DNA of 53,097 nucleotides from Bacteroidaceae bacterium. Lineage in GTDB: Bacteria > Bacteroidota > Bacteroidia > Bacteroidales > Bacteroidaceae. Both the position numbers and the translations under genes were made by a program. Under the pieces are notes generated by a model, which worked only from the letters and a program-made list of their open reading frames with translations, was not told the DNA's origin and searched no databases. This document shows positions 7,492 through 15,684 of this stretch, in pieces (the stretch's first letter is position 1; each line of letters opens with the position of its first letter). The stretch lies in assembly GCA_016292045.1 (NCBI GenBank), contig JAEEZX010000044.1, forward strand, positions 1-53,097. Reading direction: 5' to 3'.

Positions 7492-9045
7492 TCACGCCGC
7501 CTCCTTTCCTGCTATGAGGTACACACCTCTCTTAGTGCTTTCATAGTTGCGCTCACTCACGGCACGTCGCAGCGACCGCTCACTGAGTGCTGCAAGAGCC
7601 GGCATCTCGCGGAAGTCCTCCACACGTTTCATCTCTCCTGCATACTTTATCTCAAAGCTGCGGAAAGCCTCCTCGCGCGTGTCCTTTATCTTATCCGCCA
7701 GACTCTTCAGCGACACCGTCTTATAGGCCTGCGCAAAGGCTTCCTTCTGTGATTTCGTGCCGTAGTCCAGCCGATCCTGCATGGCACGTGCCGCATTGAT
7801 GCACTGTATTATCCACCACCATGCCACTTCGATGCAGGCTTCCACCGTGCGGTCGGCTTCCTCGCTGTGCACCACGCAGACATCGCCCTCCTCGGAGCAT
7901 ACTATACATCCGTTGGCTGCACACAGCAGATAGGCCAGTCCCATGGCTCTCTCATCGGCTCTGGAGCAGCAGTCGTCGGCCACTTCGCCTAGAGAGGTGA
8001 TATGCCGTTTCACGCGTTGTCCAAGGGCTGTGATGCGCTCGTCGCAGACGGTATCTTCCTCTCTATCCCTGTTGTCGAACTCTCGCAGACGCTGTGCACA
8101 GCCTGTGAGCATCTCCTTCTGTGTGTCGTCCCACGATGGTGCGCGATACGGTCCGTCCTTCTCTTCGTCCTTGCGCTCGGGCAGTATGGTGAGGTTGCCG
8201 CGCGAGAGTGTGCCGTCCTTGTTCACCCACTTGAATATCTTCATCATGGGGTCCACCGTACCGCCGATATTGGCGCATATCTTCATCGAGCTGACGAAGT
8301 AGGTGGTGCTGGACGTCTTGTGCATGTAGCTTTCGCCCGTTCCGTCGTAGCTCTTCTTGAGCATGTCGAGCAGCAGGGAGTAGTAGTTGTTGCGAATCTT
8401 CTTCGCCATCTCGCCGCATTCCGAACAGGTGATGTAGATGCAGTCGCCCTTGTTTATCTGCAGTTGCATGAGTACGGCGATGGCTGTCGGCACGCCGTCC
8501 ATTATGCGCACCGTTGCTGTCGGTTGCGGGGTGTCTCTGCGCTCCTTTTCCGAGAGCAGGGAGTAGGCGGCCGCCTCTTCTGCTGCAATGCGGTTTTCCT
8601 CTATCTCGCGGGCGAGGAAGAGGCCCTCAAGGGCTCGCAGCGTGACACTCTTGCCGCATCCCGATGCACCCACCTGCCACGACTGTCCGCATATCCAGCG
8701 CCTCTGTCCGTCGCCGTAGCGCACTCGCATGTTCTGCGCTAGGAAGGCAAGGATGGGCACCGACAGCGTTATCGTCTGGTGTGCGGCTACGGGATCCACT
8801 CCCGAGAGCAGCGTCTCGGTGAAGGGGTCGAGCCGTTCGGGCCGTCCGTAGAGTTGCTGCACTTTCTTGAGCGAGCTGTTTTTGGGCATGAGACGCAGTG
8901 TCTCGGTGCGCGGTTCTTTCACTTGTGCCGGTGTTGCAGATGCCTGTGCTCTGGCTGCCTGCTCTGCGGCACGATTCTGTTCTGCTATCTCCCGGCATTC
9001 CTTGATGCTGGGTCCGATAGTCTTTAGTTTGATTGTTTGTTCCAT
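7492..9045 (-). CDS. P-loop NTPase of DUF3987 / primase-helicase type
   Basis: 517 residues. A charged N-terminal ~60 residues precede a domain with the Walker A motif GASGCGKS at residues 126-133. A likely Walker B/acidic stretch follows (DCIYITCSECGEMA, near 205-220), then KKSYDGTGESY and a long helical C-terminus. The general plan resembles DUF3987 proteins, helicase-like NTPases often encoded on integrative elements in Bacteroidetes, though I assign this by appearance only. The nearby iteron-like TACAAG cluster, upstream of the gene and next to its promoter, fits a replication or regulation role. No integrase or relaxase is present, so if this was a mobile element only part remains. Confidence 0.65.
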   Translation of the reverse strand: MEQTIKLKTIGPSIKECREIAEQNRAAEQAARAQASATPAQVKEPRTETLRLMPKNSSLKKVQQLYGRPERLDPFTETLLSGVDPVAAHQTITLSVPILAFLAQNMRVRYGDGQRRWICGQSWQVGASGCGKSVTLRALEGLFLAREIEENRIAAEEAAAYSLLSEKERRDTPQPTATVRIMDGVPTAIAVLMQLQINKGDCIYITCSECGEMAKKIRNNYYSLLLDMLKKSYDGTGESYMHKTSSTTYFVSSMKICANIGGTVDPMMKIFKWVNKDGTLSRGNLTILPERKDEEKDGPYRAPSWDDTQKEMLTGCAQRLREFDNRDREEDTVCDERITALGQRVKRHITSLGEVADDCCSRADERAMGLAYLLCAANGCIVCSEEGDVCVVHSEEADRTVEACIEVAWWWIIQCINAARAMQDRLDYGTKSQKEAFAQAYKTVSLKSLADKIKDTREEAFRSFEIKYAGEMKRVEDFREMPALAALSERSLRRAVSERNYESTKRGVYLIAGKEAA

Positions 9046-9094
9046 AGTGGATTTAAATTAAGAGATTAGACATTCGGTTTTTCGATTTCGGGTG

Positions 9095-9102
9095 CAAAGA
9101 TA
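9095..9102 (-). promoter_or_regulatory. -7 box for the P-loop gene operon
   Basis: TATCTTTG on the minus strand, 49 bp before the ATG. TTGAC lies about 20 bp further upstream instead of TTTG. Confidence 0.6.
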
Positions 9103-9152
9103 CGACATAAAAGTCCCCTTGTCAATAGCTTTTCGACCCTAAAATCGGGGCG

Positions 9153-9208
9153 TACAAGTCAATACAAGTCGATACAAGAAAATACAAGTTTTTGTACAAG
9201 TACTTGTA
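9153..9208. promoter_or_regulatory. TACAAG iteron-like cluster with a 14-bp palindrome
   Basis: TACAAG occurs at 9153, 9163, 9173 and 9183, exactly 10 bp apart (one helical turn), and again at 9195. The last is part of the perfect 14-bp palindrome TACAAGTACTTGTA (9195-9208). The cluster sits upstream of the P-loop gene promoter and before the terminator of the next gene. It looks like phased binding sites for a protein, either a repressor or a replication initiator. Confidence 0.75.
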
Positions 9209-9220
9209 TAAAATTACAAC

Positions 9221-9250
9221 AAAAAAGGGAACCGATTTTGTCGATTCCCT
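9221..9250 (-). terminator. Terminator after the coiled-coil gene
   Basis: AGGGAA(T)CGA ... TCG(G)TTCCCT pair around a short A/T loop, and TTTTTT follows on the minus strand. Confidence 0.75.
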
Positions 9251-9275
9251 TGCCGTTTACGGGTATGATGTACCT

Positions 9276-10688
9276 TTATTTCACCTGTTGGTTCCAGTTG
9301 GATTCCGATGCTTTGTATAGGCCGTGCTTGTTCAGTACCTTCCATAGTGGGCGATGACACATGTCTTTACAGATTTTATCTTCGCTGACCATCCGATTCA
9401 CCATTGCGGTGATAGCACTCGGCTTTAATCCTATGATATTACAAACGAACGAGTCTGCCAGACTCACTTTATTGTAGAATATCGTTGACAGTTCCTTTGT
9501 GATTTCCTCTATCTGTGCCAGGGTGAAGGTTGGCGGTAATTTAGCTTCGTATTTCTGTCTTCTGCCGTAAACGCTCTCTTTGATGTCGGCTGCATGTTTC
9601 GCCCACACCTCGTTGCCAGTCAACAATGCGTTTAAATGTATGAACACCTCCATACCCATTTCCGGCCCGACTTTCAATAATTCGTCTTTAACCACCGTTA
9701 TTGGGATGGCATTCTCTACTGCTTCCTTCAGCTTCTCGGCCAGCACATCTATTCGCGCTTGCAAATTCTCCTTTATTTCCTTCGTTTCCTCCTCCAGAGC
9801 CTTGATTTTGTCCTGGAGTTCGTTATAGGGCTTGTAGCGGTACTTGTCGAGCATGCCGCGGAAATCGTCGGGGAAAAGTTCTGCGCACAGCGCCTCAAGT
9901 TCTGTGCTTTGCGGTGTTCTCTGGATTTTTTGTTCGATGTCCTTCAGTTGCTCGTTCATCTTCCTGTAGGCGTCTGCTTTCAACCCCAGTTCGTTCAAGC
10001 GTCCTTTCATGGAGACGTAGATAAGTTGCAGATGCGGGTGATAGTTTGGCGATGATTTCACGTTGTTGGCCACCTGCACGAAGTTCTGTAAACCGAGACC
10101 TACCATGCGTCCCAGCATCACGCTGTAGAGATGTTTCAAGAAATTCCAGTTATCTATGAATTGCTCAAACATCTCCACCCGCTCATTGTAAGACTTCCGG
10201 GCTTTCATTATTGTCATGAAGCCGTGCAGGATGCTGTAGAATTCATTTATTGTAGCGTTGCCATACACCTCCTGCTTGCCGAACGCATCAAACACTTTGG
10301 CATGCAGAGCCTCCCAGTCCGTTTGAAAGTCCAAATATACCAGCCGTTTGAGGATGCGGAAAAACTCTTCACTCCTTTTCGCTTCAATCCACTTTTCCGT
10401 CATCGCGATGATGTCTTGCCCAGCCATCCATTCAGCAAAGTTGTCATCCCGCTCGAAGACATACTCCACAAAACGCGACATTTTGCTTCCCTCTTCCCTG
10501 TCCCGGAAAAGACTATGGTTGGCAGTGATGTACATCTTGTAGTAGGATTGCATCCCCTTGTGAAAATCAAGCGCTTCTACCTTAAGGCACAAATCCGCAT
10601 CCTTTTGCAGCTCGCTCCATCCGGACGGGGGTATTGGTGCTTCGCCGCTCAAATGGTCACTGAATTGCTGTATGATGTCTTCGCACAT
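9276..10688 (-). CDS. Hypothetical coiled-coil protein, 470 aa
   Basis: A soluble, highly helical protein with no signal peptide. The N-terminal ~240 residues contain many aromatic and charged helices (FVEYVFERDDNFAEWMAG). Residues 241-260 and especially about 287-327 (ELQDKIKALEEETKEIKENL) form a strong coiled coil. The C-terminal ~100 residues read like a compact helical domain with a winged-helix feel (IIGLKPSAITAMVNRMV), so DNA binding is possible but unproven. It has its own -7 box and terminator. It lies between the P-loop gene and a long non-coding tract rich in repeats. The family is not recognised. Confidence 0.75.
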   Translation of the reverse strand: MCEDIIQQFSDHLSGEAPIPPSGWSELQKDADLCLKVEALDFHKGMQSYYKMYITANHSLFRDREEGSKMSRFVEYVFERDDNFAEWMAGQDIIAMTEKWIEAKRSEEFFRILKRLVYLDFQTDWEALHAKVFDAFGKQEVYGNATINEFYSILHGFMTIMKARKSYNERVEMFEQFIDNWNFLKHLYSVMLGRMVGLGLQNFVQVANNVKSSPNYHPHLQLIYVSMKGRLNELGLKADAYRKMNEQLKDIEQKIQRTPQSTELEALCAELFPDDFRGMLDKYRYKPYNELQDKIKALEEETKEIKENLQARIDVLAEKLKEAVENAIPITVVKDELLKVGPEMGMEVFIHLNALLTGNEVWAKHAADIKESVYGRRQKYEAKLPPTFTLAQIEEITKELSTIFYNKVSLADSFVCNIIGLKPSAITAMVNRMVSEDKICKDMCHRPLWKVLNKHGLYKASESNWNQQVK

Positions 10689-10725
10689 ATTCTCTTAGTC
10701 GTATTGTTTTTAAACTTCCGGGGGA

Positions 10726-10733
10726 CAAAGATA
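10726..10733 (-). promoter_or_regulatory. -7 box of the coiled-coil gene
   Basis: TATCTTTG on the minus strand, 37 bp before the start codon. Confidence 0.6.
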
Positions 10734-10783
10734 CGAAAAAGTTAATAGTGAAGAGTGAAAAGTGAAGAGTTTTTTGGTTTTCG

Positions 10784-10862
10784 TTTATCATTTATCATTT
10801 ATCATTTAGCCCCGCAGGGGCGCAGTCCCGCCCTTTTCGGCCATATCGGCCATTGCGGCCAA
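10784..10862 (-). repeat. GGCC interspersed repeat, copy 5 (inverted)
   Basis: Read on the minus strand: TGGCC units, then GAAAAGGGCGGG, a GCCCCTGCGGGGC hairpin, then TAAATGATAAATGATAAATG. It has the same order of modules as copy 4 with a different hairpin, and it lacks the GACTCTGAATACG head. Confidence 0.8.
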
Positions 10863-11046
10863 AAAAGAAAGCACTCCCCCACACCCTCTTTTAAAGAAAA
10901 AAATATATAAAAAAGAAATTACTTAAAAGAATTATAAGAAAAGCCCGATAAAGACCTTTTAGGTTTTTGAGGGCCGATATTCTTTTTCTCTCTACAGGAG
11001 AAGGCTTAGGAGGAGGAGAGGGGTTGGACACAGGCTGCTCGCAGGC

Positions 11047-11088
11047 TACTCTGAAAACGTGTGGCCCGAGTGGCCGTAGTGGCCAAAC
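11047..11088 (+). repeat. GGCC interspersed repeat, copy 6
   Basis: CTACTCTGAAAACGTGTGGC, then three TGGCC units. It is diverged at the head and has no TAAATGA tail. Confidence 0.75.
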
Positions 11089-11138
11089 ACAATGGAAATA
11101 CCCTGTCCGCAAGCAGCGTGCAAGCGGCCTCCAATCAC

Positions 11139-11158
11139 ATCCCAAGTTTACTTGGGAT
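11139..11158. other. Perfect 20-bp inverted repeat
   Basis: ATCCCAAGT-TT-ACTTGGGAT. No T-run follows in either direction, so it is a hairpin or protein site rather than a clear terminator. Confidence 0.6.
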
Positions 11159-11204
11159 AATCAAAAGAGACGGTCAGGGGACGGCAGCAGACTGAGAGCC
11201 TCCT

Positions 11205-11280
11205 CATTTATCATTTATCATTTAGGGCAAAGCCCGCCTTCGGCCATATCGGCCACTCAGGCCAAGCGTATTCAGAGTCC
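11205..11280 (-). repeat. GGCC interspersed repeat, copy 7 (inverted, full composite)
   Basis: On the minus strand it reads GGACTCTGAATACGCTTGGC, TGGCC units, GAAGGCGGGC, a small hairpin, then TAAATGATAAATGATAAATG. It is nearly identical to copy 4. It lies just after the 3' end of the esterase gene. Confidence 0.85.
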
Positions 11281-11298
11281 CAACTCGGGCCATCCGTC

Positions 11299-12888
11299 TC
11301 ATTTCTTTGTCTTCTTCACAAAGTTCTTATGCTCTATCGTCCAGTTGTCGTAGCCATTGAGGTCGCCCTCGATGAAAAGTTTCTCGTTGTCGTCCTTGCC
11401 CTTCAGCTGCCAGTCGAGCCATGCACGCACCATACGGGAGTTGGCTCCGCCGTTGGGCTGCTCGTATGTGCCGCCGTGACCGCTGTTCACGTTGTCGGCC
11501 AGCACCACAGGCACTTTCGTGATGGCCTTGTAGTCCATCTGCGCATTCTTCCAAGCCACGTCCGTCTGACCGCCCACGAGGTAGAGTATCGGGCCGTGCA
11601 GATTCCGGAGGGACTTGGCGCTGGCGTCGGCCATCGTCATCTTGCCCATACCGGCGTTCAGGATGATATAGGTCTTCAGACGCGGGTCGCCGCAGTTGGC
11701 CAGCACCTGTGCTCCGCCGCAGGAGTGTCCGGCAGCAGCAATGTTAGCGGCATCTATCTTGTCATAGTAGGGAGAAGCGGGGTCGGAAGTCTGCTTGCTT
11801 ACCCAGTCGAGGGCCTTCTGTACCACCGACGAGGGTGTCGGTCTGTCATTCTCGTGCTGCGCGAACATCTGCATCTCACCAACAGCCACAACCAGATATC
11901 CGTAGGAAGCCACATCGGTGAGCATGTTCTCATAGCCGATGCTGGTGTCCATGCAGCCTCCGTTGCAGAAGATGAGTACGGGCAGTTTTCTCCTGATATT
12001 GAGCGGGCGGTACACCACGAAGTCGGGCAACGAGGGTTCGCGCACAGCCACGGCCTTGCTTCTGCCGCTGCCTCCGAAATCAGGCACCTTCAGCTGCTCG
12101 AAACTGATGCCGGGGTCGTCGTGCTTCAGATAGCGTGCGTAGAAGGCATCCATCGCAGGACGGGTGAACTCCAGCTGCTGGTCGAATGCCACACCGTGAT
12201 TGCCGTGCACCTTCACATAATCCACCGACGCACCGGCCTGTTGCATCTTCTTCACCCAGTCCTCCGTGAGTTCGGGTTTCACAAGAGGATCTTCTGCACC
12301 TTGCAGCACGAGGAACGGCGTCTTGCACTTACCTATATAGCCCACTGGCCACCATTCCGTGTGGTCGGCCCACTCGCCGGGACGGCCGATTTCCGTTGGA
12401 GGCGCACCGCCGGCAGCACAGGCCACGTCGGCTGTCAAACCTGCCATCAGCGACAGATGGCCGCCGGCCGAATGTCCGTAGGTGCCGATGCGCTGAGGGT
12501 CGATGCCCAACTTCTGGGCGTTGCTCTTCATCCAGTTTATAGCGGCCTTGACATCCTCAATGCAAGCGGGCATAGGTGCTTCACGTATAAGCCGGTAGTT
12601 CATATTGCAGACCACATAACCCTTCATGGCGTAGTCTATCATCAGCGAGCGGTAAACAGCATCGTCCTTCGAACCGGCATTCCATCCTCCGCCGTGTATG
12701 ATGAGTATGGCGGGGCGGTCCTGCTGCGGACCGAAAAGCGGCTGTGCCATATCGAGCACTGTATTGGGGCCTACGTCCGTGCGATAAGCCACATTCTCTG
12801 TCACGGTGATTTGTCGCTGTTCTCCCAGTGCTGACACCGTGAGTACCATCAGCAACAGGACAAGTGTTGAAAAAAAGATTCTCTTCAT
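11299..12888 (-). CDS. Secreted two-domain alpha/beta-hydrolase (carbohydrate esterase type)
   Basis: 529 residues with a signal peptide (MKRIFFSTLVLLLMVLTVSA). The N-terminal half is a complete BD-FAE/esterase-type hydrolase: oxyanion motif HGGGW at 65-69, nucleophile GHSAG with Ser140, a likely acid at Asp200 (GAEDPLV) and His231 (GNHGVAF). The C-terminal half is a second hydrolase fold, with FCNGG at 307-311, GHSCG with Ser389, and a late SGHGGTYEQPNGG that could supply the histidine. The family is usually one domain (~300 aa), so this is a fusion. It lies 7 bp after the GH51 gene on the same strand. I infer removal of acyl groups (acetyl or feruloyl) from arabinose-bearing glycans, with the arabinofuranosidase as partner. 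Confidence 0.85.
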   Translation of the reverse strand: MKRIFFSTLVLLLMVLTVSALGEQRQITVTENVAYRTDVGPNTVLDMAQPLFGPQQDRPAILIIHGGGWNAGSKDDAVYRSLMIDYAMKGYVVCNMNYRLIREAPMPACIEDVKAAINWMKSNAQKLGIDPQRIGTYGHSAGGHLSLMAGLTADVACAAGGAPPTEIGRPGEWADHTEWWPVGYIGKCKTPFLVLQGAEDPLVKPELTEDWVKKMQQAGASVDYVKVHGNHGVAFDQQLEFTRPAMDAFYARYLKHDDPGISFEQLKVPDFGGSGRSKAVAVREPSLPDFVVYRPLNIRRKLPVLIFCNGGCMDTSIGYENMLTDVASYGYLVVAVGEMQMFAQHENDRPTPSSVVQKALDWVSKQTSDPASPYYDKIDAANIAAAGHSCGGAQVLANCGDPRLKTYIILNAGMGKMTMADASAKSLRNLHGPILYLVGGQTDVAWKNAQMDYKAITKVPVVLADNVNSGHGGTYEQPNGGANSRMVRAWLDWQLKGKDDNEKLFIEGDLNGYDNWTIEHKNFVKKTKK

Positions 12889-12895
12889 GGTCTTA

Positions 12896-15427
12896 TTATT
12901 TATTTACTTTCACACGCATGACAGTGAACGACATGGGTGGGAACTGATAATCAAAATGCTTATCGAATTTACCGTAAAGCGCGGTGCGAGGAGCAAGTTT
13001 CGTAGGTTCTTCGAATGTGTTCTCATCGTTGGCATCGCCGCTGAGGGTAATAACCTTACCCGTGGGCATAACATTCATTGCTCCGTCAATGACAAAGGAA
13101 CGGGTGTAGGGCCGGTCGGTGCCGTTCACCACTTTGATGACAAGTTCGCCTGTCTGCTCGTCGTAGCCTGCCTGACAGAAGTGACGGGTGAGTGCGGCAG
13201 GACGGGCCACAGTCATCTCCTTACCGTCGACATAGAGGGTTACTGCCATCGGAGTGACCACAATCTTCACGTCGTACCACCTGTTGCTGTCTACCGTCTG
13301 ATTGACACGACGGCCCAGCACATCGCTGGTGCGCCCTCGACGTATGGGCTGGATAGCTGTGGTGCGGTTGTTCCAACCGGCTATGTTGGCAGCATAGCCG
13401 TTACGTCCGTTGTCGTCCATACCGTAGTAGATAAAGAATCCTTCCAGTCCTCCCAACTTGCATGCCTTGAGCTGCAACGTGTAGTTGTCGCTGCTGAAGC
13501 CCGGCAGCAGAGCCATCGTAAGCTGCTCGTCGCTGGTCTGGCGTATCACGTCGCCCTCCACCGTCCATTTGCCTTTGCGGCCCTGGAACTGGCTGGCAGG
13601 GAAATGCTTCACCTGTCCGTCGGCTGTGGTTACGCTGATATCCTTGTATTCACACTGCGTGGCATAGCTTCCAAGGCCGATACCTCCGGCCTTGAAGGGC
13701 TGCGGTTTACCTGCAACAGTGGTCTCGCTCACATATATATTATAGGTGGGACGGTTTTCGGCAGCCATCTGCTGCACGTAATAGGACGCACGGCCATAGA
13801 CCTCCGAACTGTTGATGTGTATGAGGTTGCAGGGCCAGTCGCGACGGTTCTCATTCTCGAAGAGCGGTGCATAGCTCGACATCTTCACTACGTCGCTGTT
13901 GCGCTCCATACCCATGATGAATGCTGCCTCGCTGAGTGCTGCCAGCAGATTGCCGGCCCCCACACCGCCATTGCAGGCATACTCGCCCACATAGATGTCG
14001 TGAGTGCGCGGTGCATCATCGAAGAGATGGTTGTTGGCAAAGAAGAAATTGGGGTCGCGATACCAGTGAGGATCCACCATGTAGTCGCCAGGGATTTTTT
14101 CCAGTAACGGGTCGGTGTGACCGAGCGTGTTGATAAAGGTGATCTGCGGATATTCGGCCTTCAGTTTCTTGAATATATAGTTGAAATGCGTGACATATTC
14201 GGGACCCACGTTCTCATTGCCTATCTCAACGTACTTCAGGGGGAAGGGTTTCGGATGTCCGGCTTCTGCACGCATCTTCGCCCATTTGTTTGTGGCAGGA
14301 TCGGCCAGCGCGTAGTCTATGGCATCGCGGAAGTCCTGAACGACTGCATCCATATCGGCATCGCTGCTCACAAAGTCTCCATTACGTACGGAACACGACA
14401 TACCGGCGTTGTTGACGAACATGGCATCCATCTGCAGGTCCTCACAGAACTGAAGGAACTCATGATAGCCCATTCCCCATGTGGCACGGTAGCCCCATAC
14501 GTCCCACTCTCCGCGGCGGGTCATCGGGTCGCCCAGCGTCTCCTTCCATCTCACACGGTTTTCGTAAGTGGCTCCTTCTACGATGCAACCGCCGGGCCAG
14601 CGCATGAATTTCGGGTGCAAATCCACCAGCATCTGCGCCACATCGGCACGCTGACCGTTTTTGCGCCCTTTGAAAGTGGCCTGCGGGAAGAGCGACACAT
14701 AGTCGATGAGCACCGTTCCCTTCCGGTCGAATTCCAAGGCCAGTTCTCCCTTGGCCGTTGTACCCTCGGCTGTCAGCGTAGCCGTCAGTTCAGTCCAGGT
14801 GGAACCGGGAGCCGTTGTCAGCGCTGCGGAACCGAGCGATGCTCCTGTTGCACTGTCGCGCAGGCGCGCAGTGATACCTCCTTTATAATTTGACGACATT
14901 ACATAGCATCGCAGGTCGTATTTCTCACCGGCCTTGATACCGATGCCCCAGTAACCGGTGTTAGCCAACACAACTTTGCCGCCATTCTCCACCTTCTTTA
15001 TGTCAAGCTGCATGGCGTGCGGTGTATTCACGTGAAGAGGTGTTTTGGCTTTTATCACTTCTCCCTTAACCGTTGCATTCTCACCTGTAACCTTCCAACC
15101 CGCCATTTTCTTCTCCTCCATGTTCCAGGGGATGTTCCATTTGCTGTGATTGCGGTGTTCGTAGTTCATTGCATCGGGAGCGTATGCCCTGCCCTTTCTG
15201 TAGGTCATACCAGAAGGCAATACATGCTCCTCAAAACCACGATTCTGTACCAATTCGGCGTAAAGGCCGCCATCACCGGCATGACTTATCTCTTCAAAAA
15301 AGATACCATAGAGGTTGGGCGACACCACGGTCCCTTTTTGTCCAAGATCGATACGGATAGGTTCCGTCTGTGCCGTTGCTGTGATTGTCAGCAGGAGTGC
15401 TAACGCTGTTGTCAGGGAATGTTTCAT
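12896..15427 (-). CDS. Alpha-L-arabinofuranosidase, GH51
   Basis: 843 residues, with a signal peptide (MKHSLTTALALLLTITATAQ) for export. GH51 enzymes cleave terminal alpha-L-arabinofuranose from arabinoxylan and arabinan with retention. Visible marks are MRWPGGCIVEG at 275-285, acid/base Glu405 in IGNEN, and nucleophile Glu482 in YVGEYA. Residues ~100-250 form an inserted beta-sandwich (CBM4-like). A second laminin-G/DUF1080-like sandwich lies at ~600-760 (GGLEGFFIYYGMDDNG), making the protein longer than a minimal GH51 (~500-650 aa). It is the first gene of a two-gene unit with the esterase. No SusC/SusD pair is in the window, so this is not a full polysaccharide-utilisation locus here. Confidence 0.92.
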   Translation of the reverse strand: MKHSLTTALALLLTITATAQTEPIRIDLGQKGTVVSPNLYGIFFEEISHAGDGGLYAELVQNRGFEEHVLPSGMTYRKGRAYAPDAMNYEHRNHSKWNIPWNMEEKKMAGWKVTGENATVKGEVIKAKTPLHVNTPHAMQLDIKKVENGGKVVLANTGYWGIGIKAGEKYDLRCYVMSSNYKGGITARLRDSATGASLGSAALTTAPGSTWTELTATLTAEGTTAKGELALEFDRKGTVLIDYVSLFPQATFKGRKNGQRADVAQMLVDLHPKFMRWPGGCIVEGATYENRVRWKETLGDPMTRRGEWDVWGYRATWGMGYHEFLQFCEDLQMDAMFVNNAGMSCSVRNGDFVSSDADMDAVVQDFRDAIDYALADPATNKWAKMRAEAGHPKPFPLKYVEIGNENVGPEYVTHFNYIFKKLKAEYPQITFINTLGHTDPLLEKIPGDYMVDPHWYRDPNFFFANNHLFDDAPRTHDIYVGEYACNGGVGAGNLLAALSEAAFIMGMERNSDVVKMSSYAPLFENENRRDWPCNLIHINSSEVYGRASYYVQQMAAENRPTYNIYVSETTVAGKPQPFKAGGIGLGSYATQCEYKDISVTTADGQVKHFPASQFQGRKGKWTVEGDVIRQTSDEQLTMALLPGFSSDNYTLQLKACKLGGLEGFFIYYGMDDNGRNGYAANIAGWNNRTTAIQPIRRGRTSDVLGRRVNQTVDSNRWYDVKIVVTPMAVTLYVDGKEMTVARPAALTRHFCQAGYDEQTGELVIKVVNGTDRPYTRSFVIDGAMNVMPTGKVITLSGDANDENTFEEPTKLAPRTALYGKFDKHFDYQFPPMSFTVMRVKVNK

Positions 15428-15487
15428 TGTGTTTTCATTTATTTAAATAAAAGAATCGTTCCTGTGATGTTTTAAGGTATTCCGTGG

Positions 15488-15495
15488 CAAAGGTA
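15488..15495 (-). promoter_or_regulatory. -7 box of the GH51-esterase operon
   Basis: TACCTTTG on the minus strand, 60 bp before the GH51 start. No convincing -33 box, and no operator recognised. Confidence 0.5.
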
Positions 15496-15591
15496 CGTGT
15501 TTTCACTCATTTGCCGTATAAACATTGTAACAAACAGATGAACGAATGTAACAAACCGTCTTTCCGCATAAAACATCAATATTGAAAAGAC

Positions 15592-15620
15592 AAAAAAGGC
15601 CACTGAAAAAATCAGCGACC
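15592..15620 (-). terminator. Terminator of the long minus-strand head-group operon
   Basis: GGTCGCTGA ... TCAGTGGCC forms a 9-bp stem (with G-U pairs), followed by TTTTTT on the minus strand. It lies 65 bp beyond the nucleotidyltransferase stop. Confidence 0.8.
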
Positions 15621-15630
15621 CTATTCTGTT

Positions 15631-15670
15631 CCGGCCATTGCGGCCATTCGGGCCACTCGTATTCAGAGCC
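15631..15670 (-). repeat. GGCC interspersed repeat, copy 8 (inverted, rightmost)
   Basis: On the minus strand: GGCTCTGAATACGAGTGGCC, then two more TGGCC-like units. It sits between the nucleotidyltransferase stop and its terminator and is the last copy seen in the window. Confidence 0.75.
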
Positions 15671-15684
15671 CCCTCCCCTTCCAC

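Larger units (their letters stand above)
10689..11298. other. 610-bp non-coding tract rich in interspersed repeats
   Basis: No convincing gene is present. The stretch holds the promoter of the coiled-coil gene, GTGAAGAGTGAA short repeats, three copies of the GGCC repeat in mixed orientation, an A/T-rich block near 10895-10945 and a perfect inverted repeat at 11139-11158. This is the densest repeat zone in the window. Confidence 0.75.

Noticed and set aside
7492..9045. Complete prophage or conjugative element
   Set aside because: No integrase, relaxase, capsid or transfer gene was found in the left region; only a P-loop gene, a partner and repeats.
9153..9208. Plasmid origin
   Set aside because: Although iteron-like, it lies in a chromosomal setting without a recognised initiator gene; kept as a binding-site cluster only.
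11329..12834. Long open frame on the plus strand opposite the esterase
   Set aside because: It mirrors the minus-strand esterase, which has full catalytic motifs and a signal peptide. The opposite frame shows no domain and is His/Val/Gly-rich as expected of a shadow.
12806..14107. Long open frame opposite the GH51 gene
   Set aside because: The GH51 gene has both catalytic glutamates and a signal peptide; the antisense frame matches nothing.
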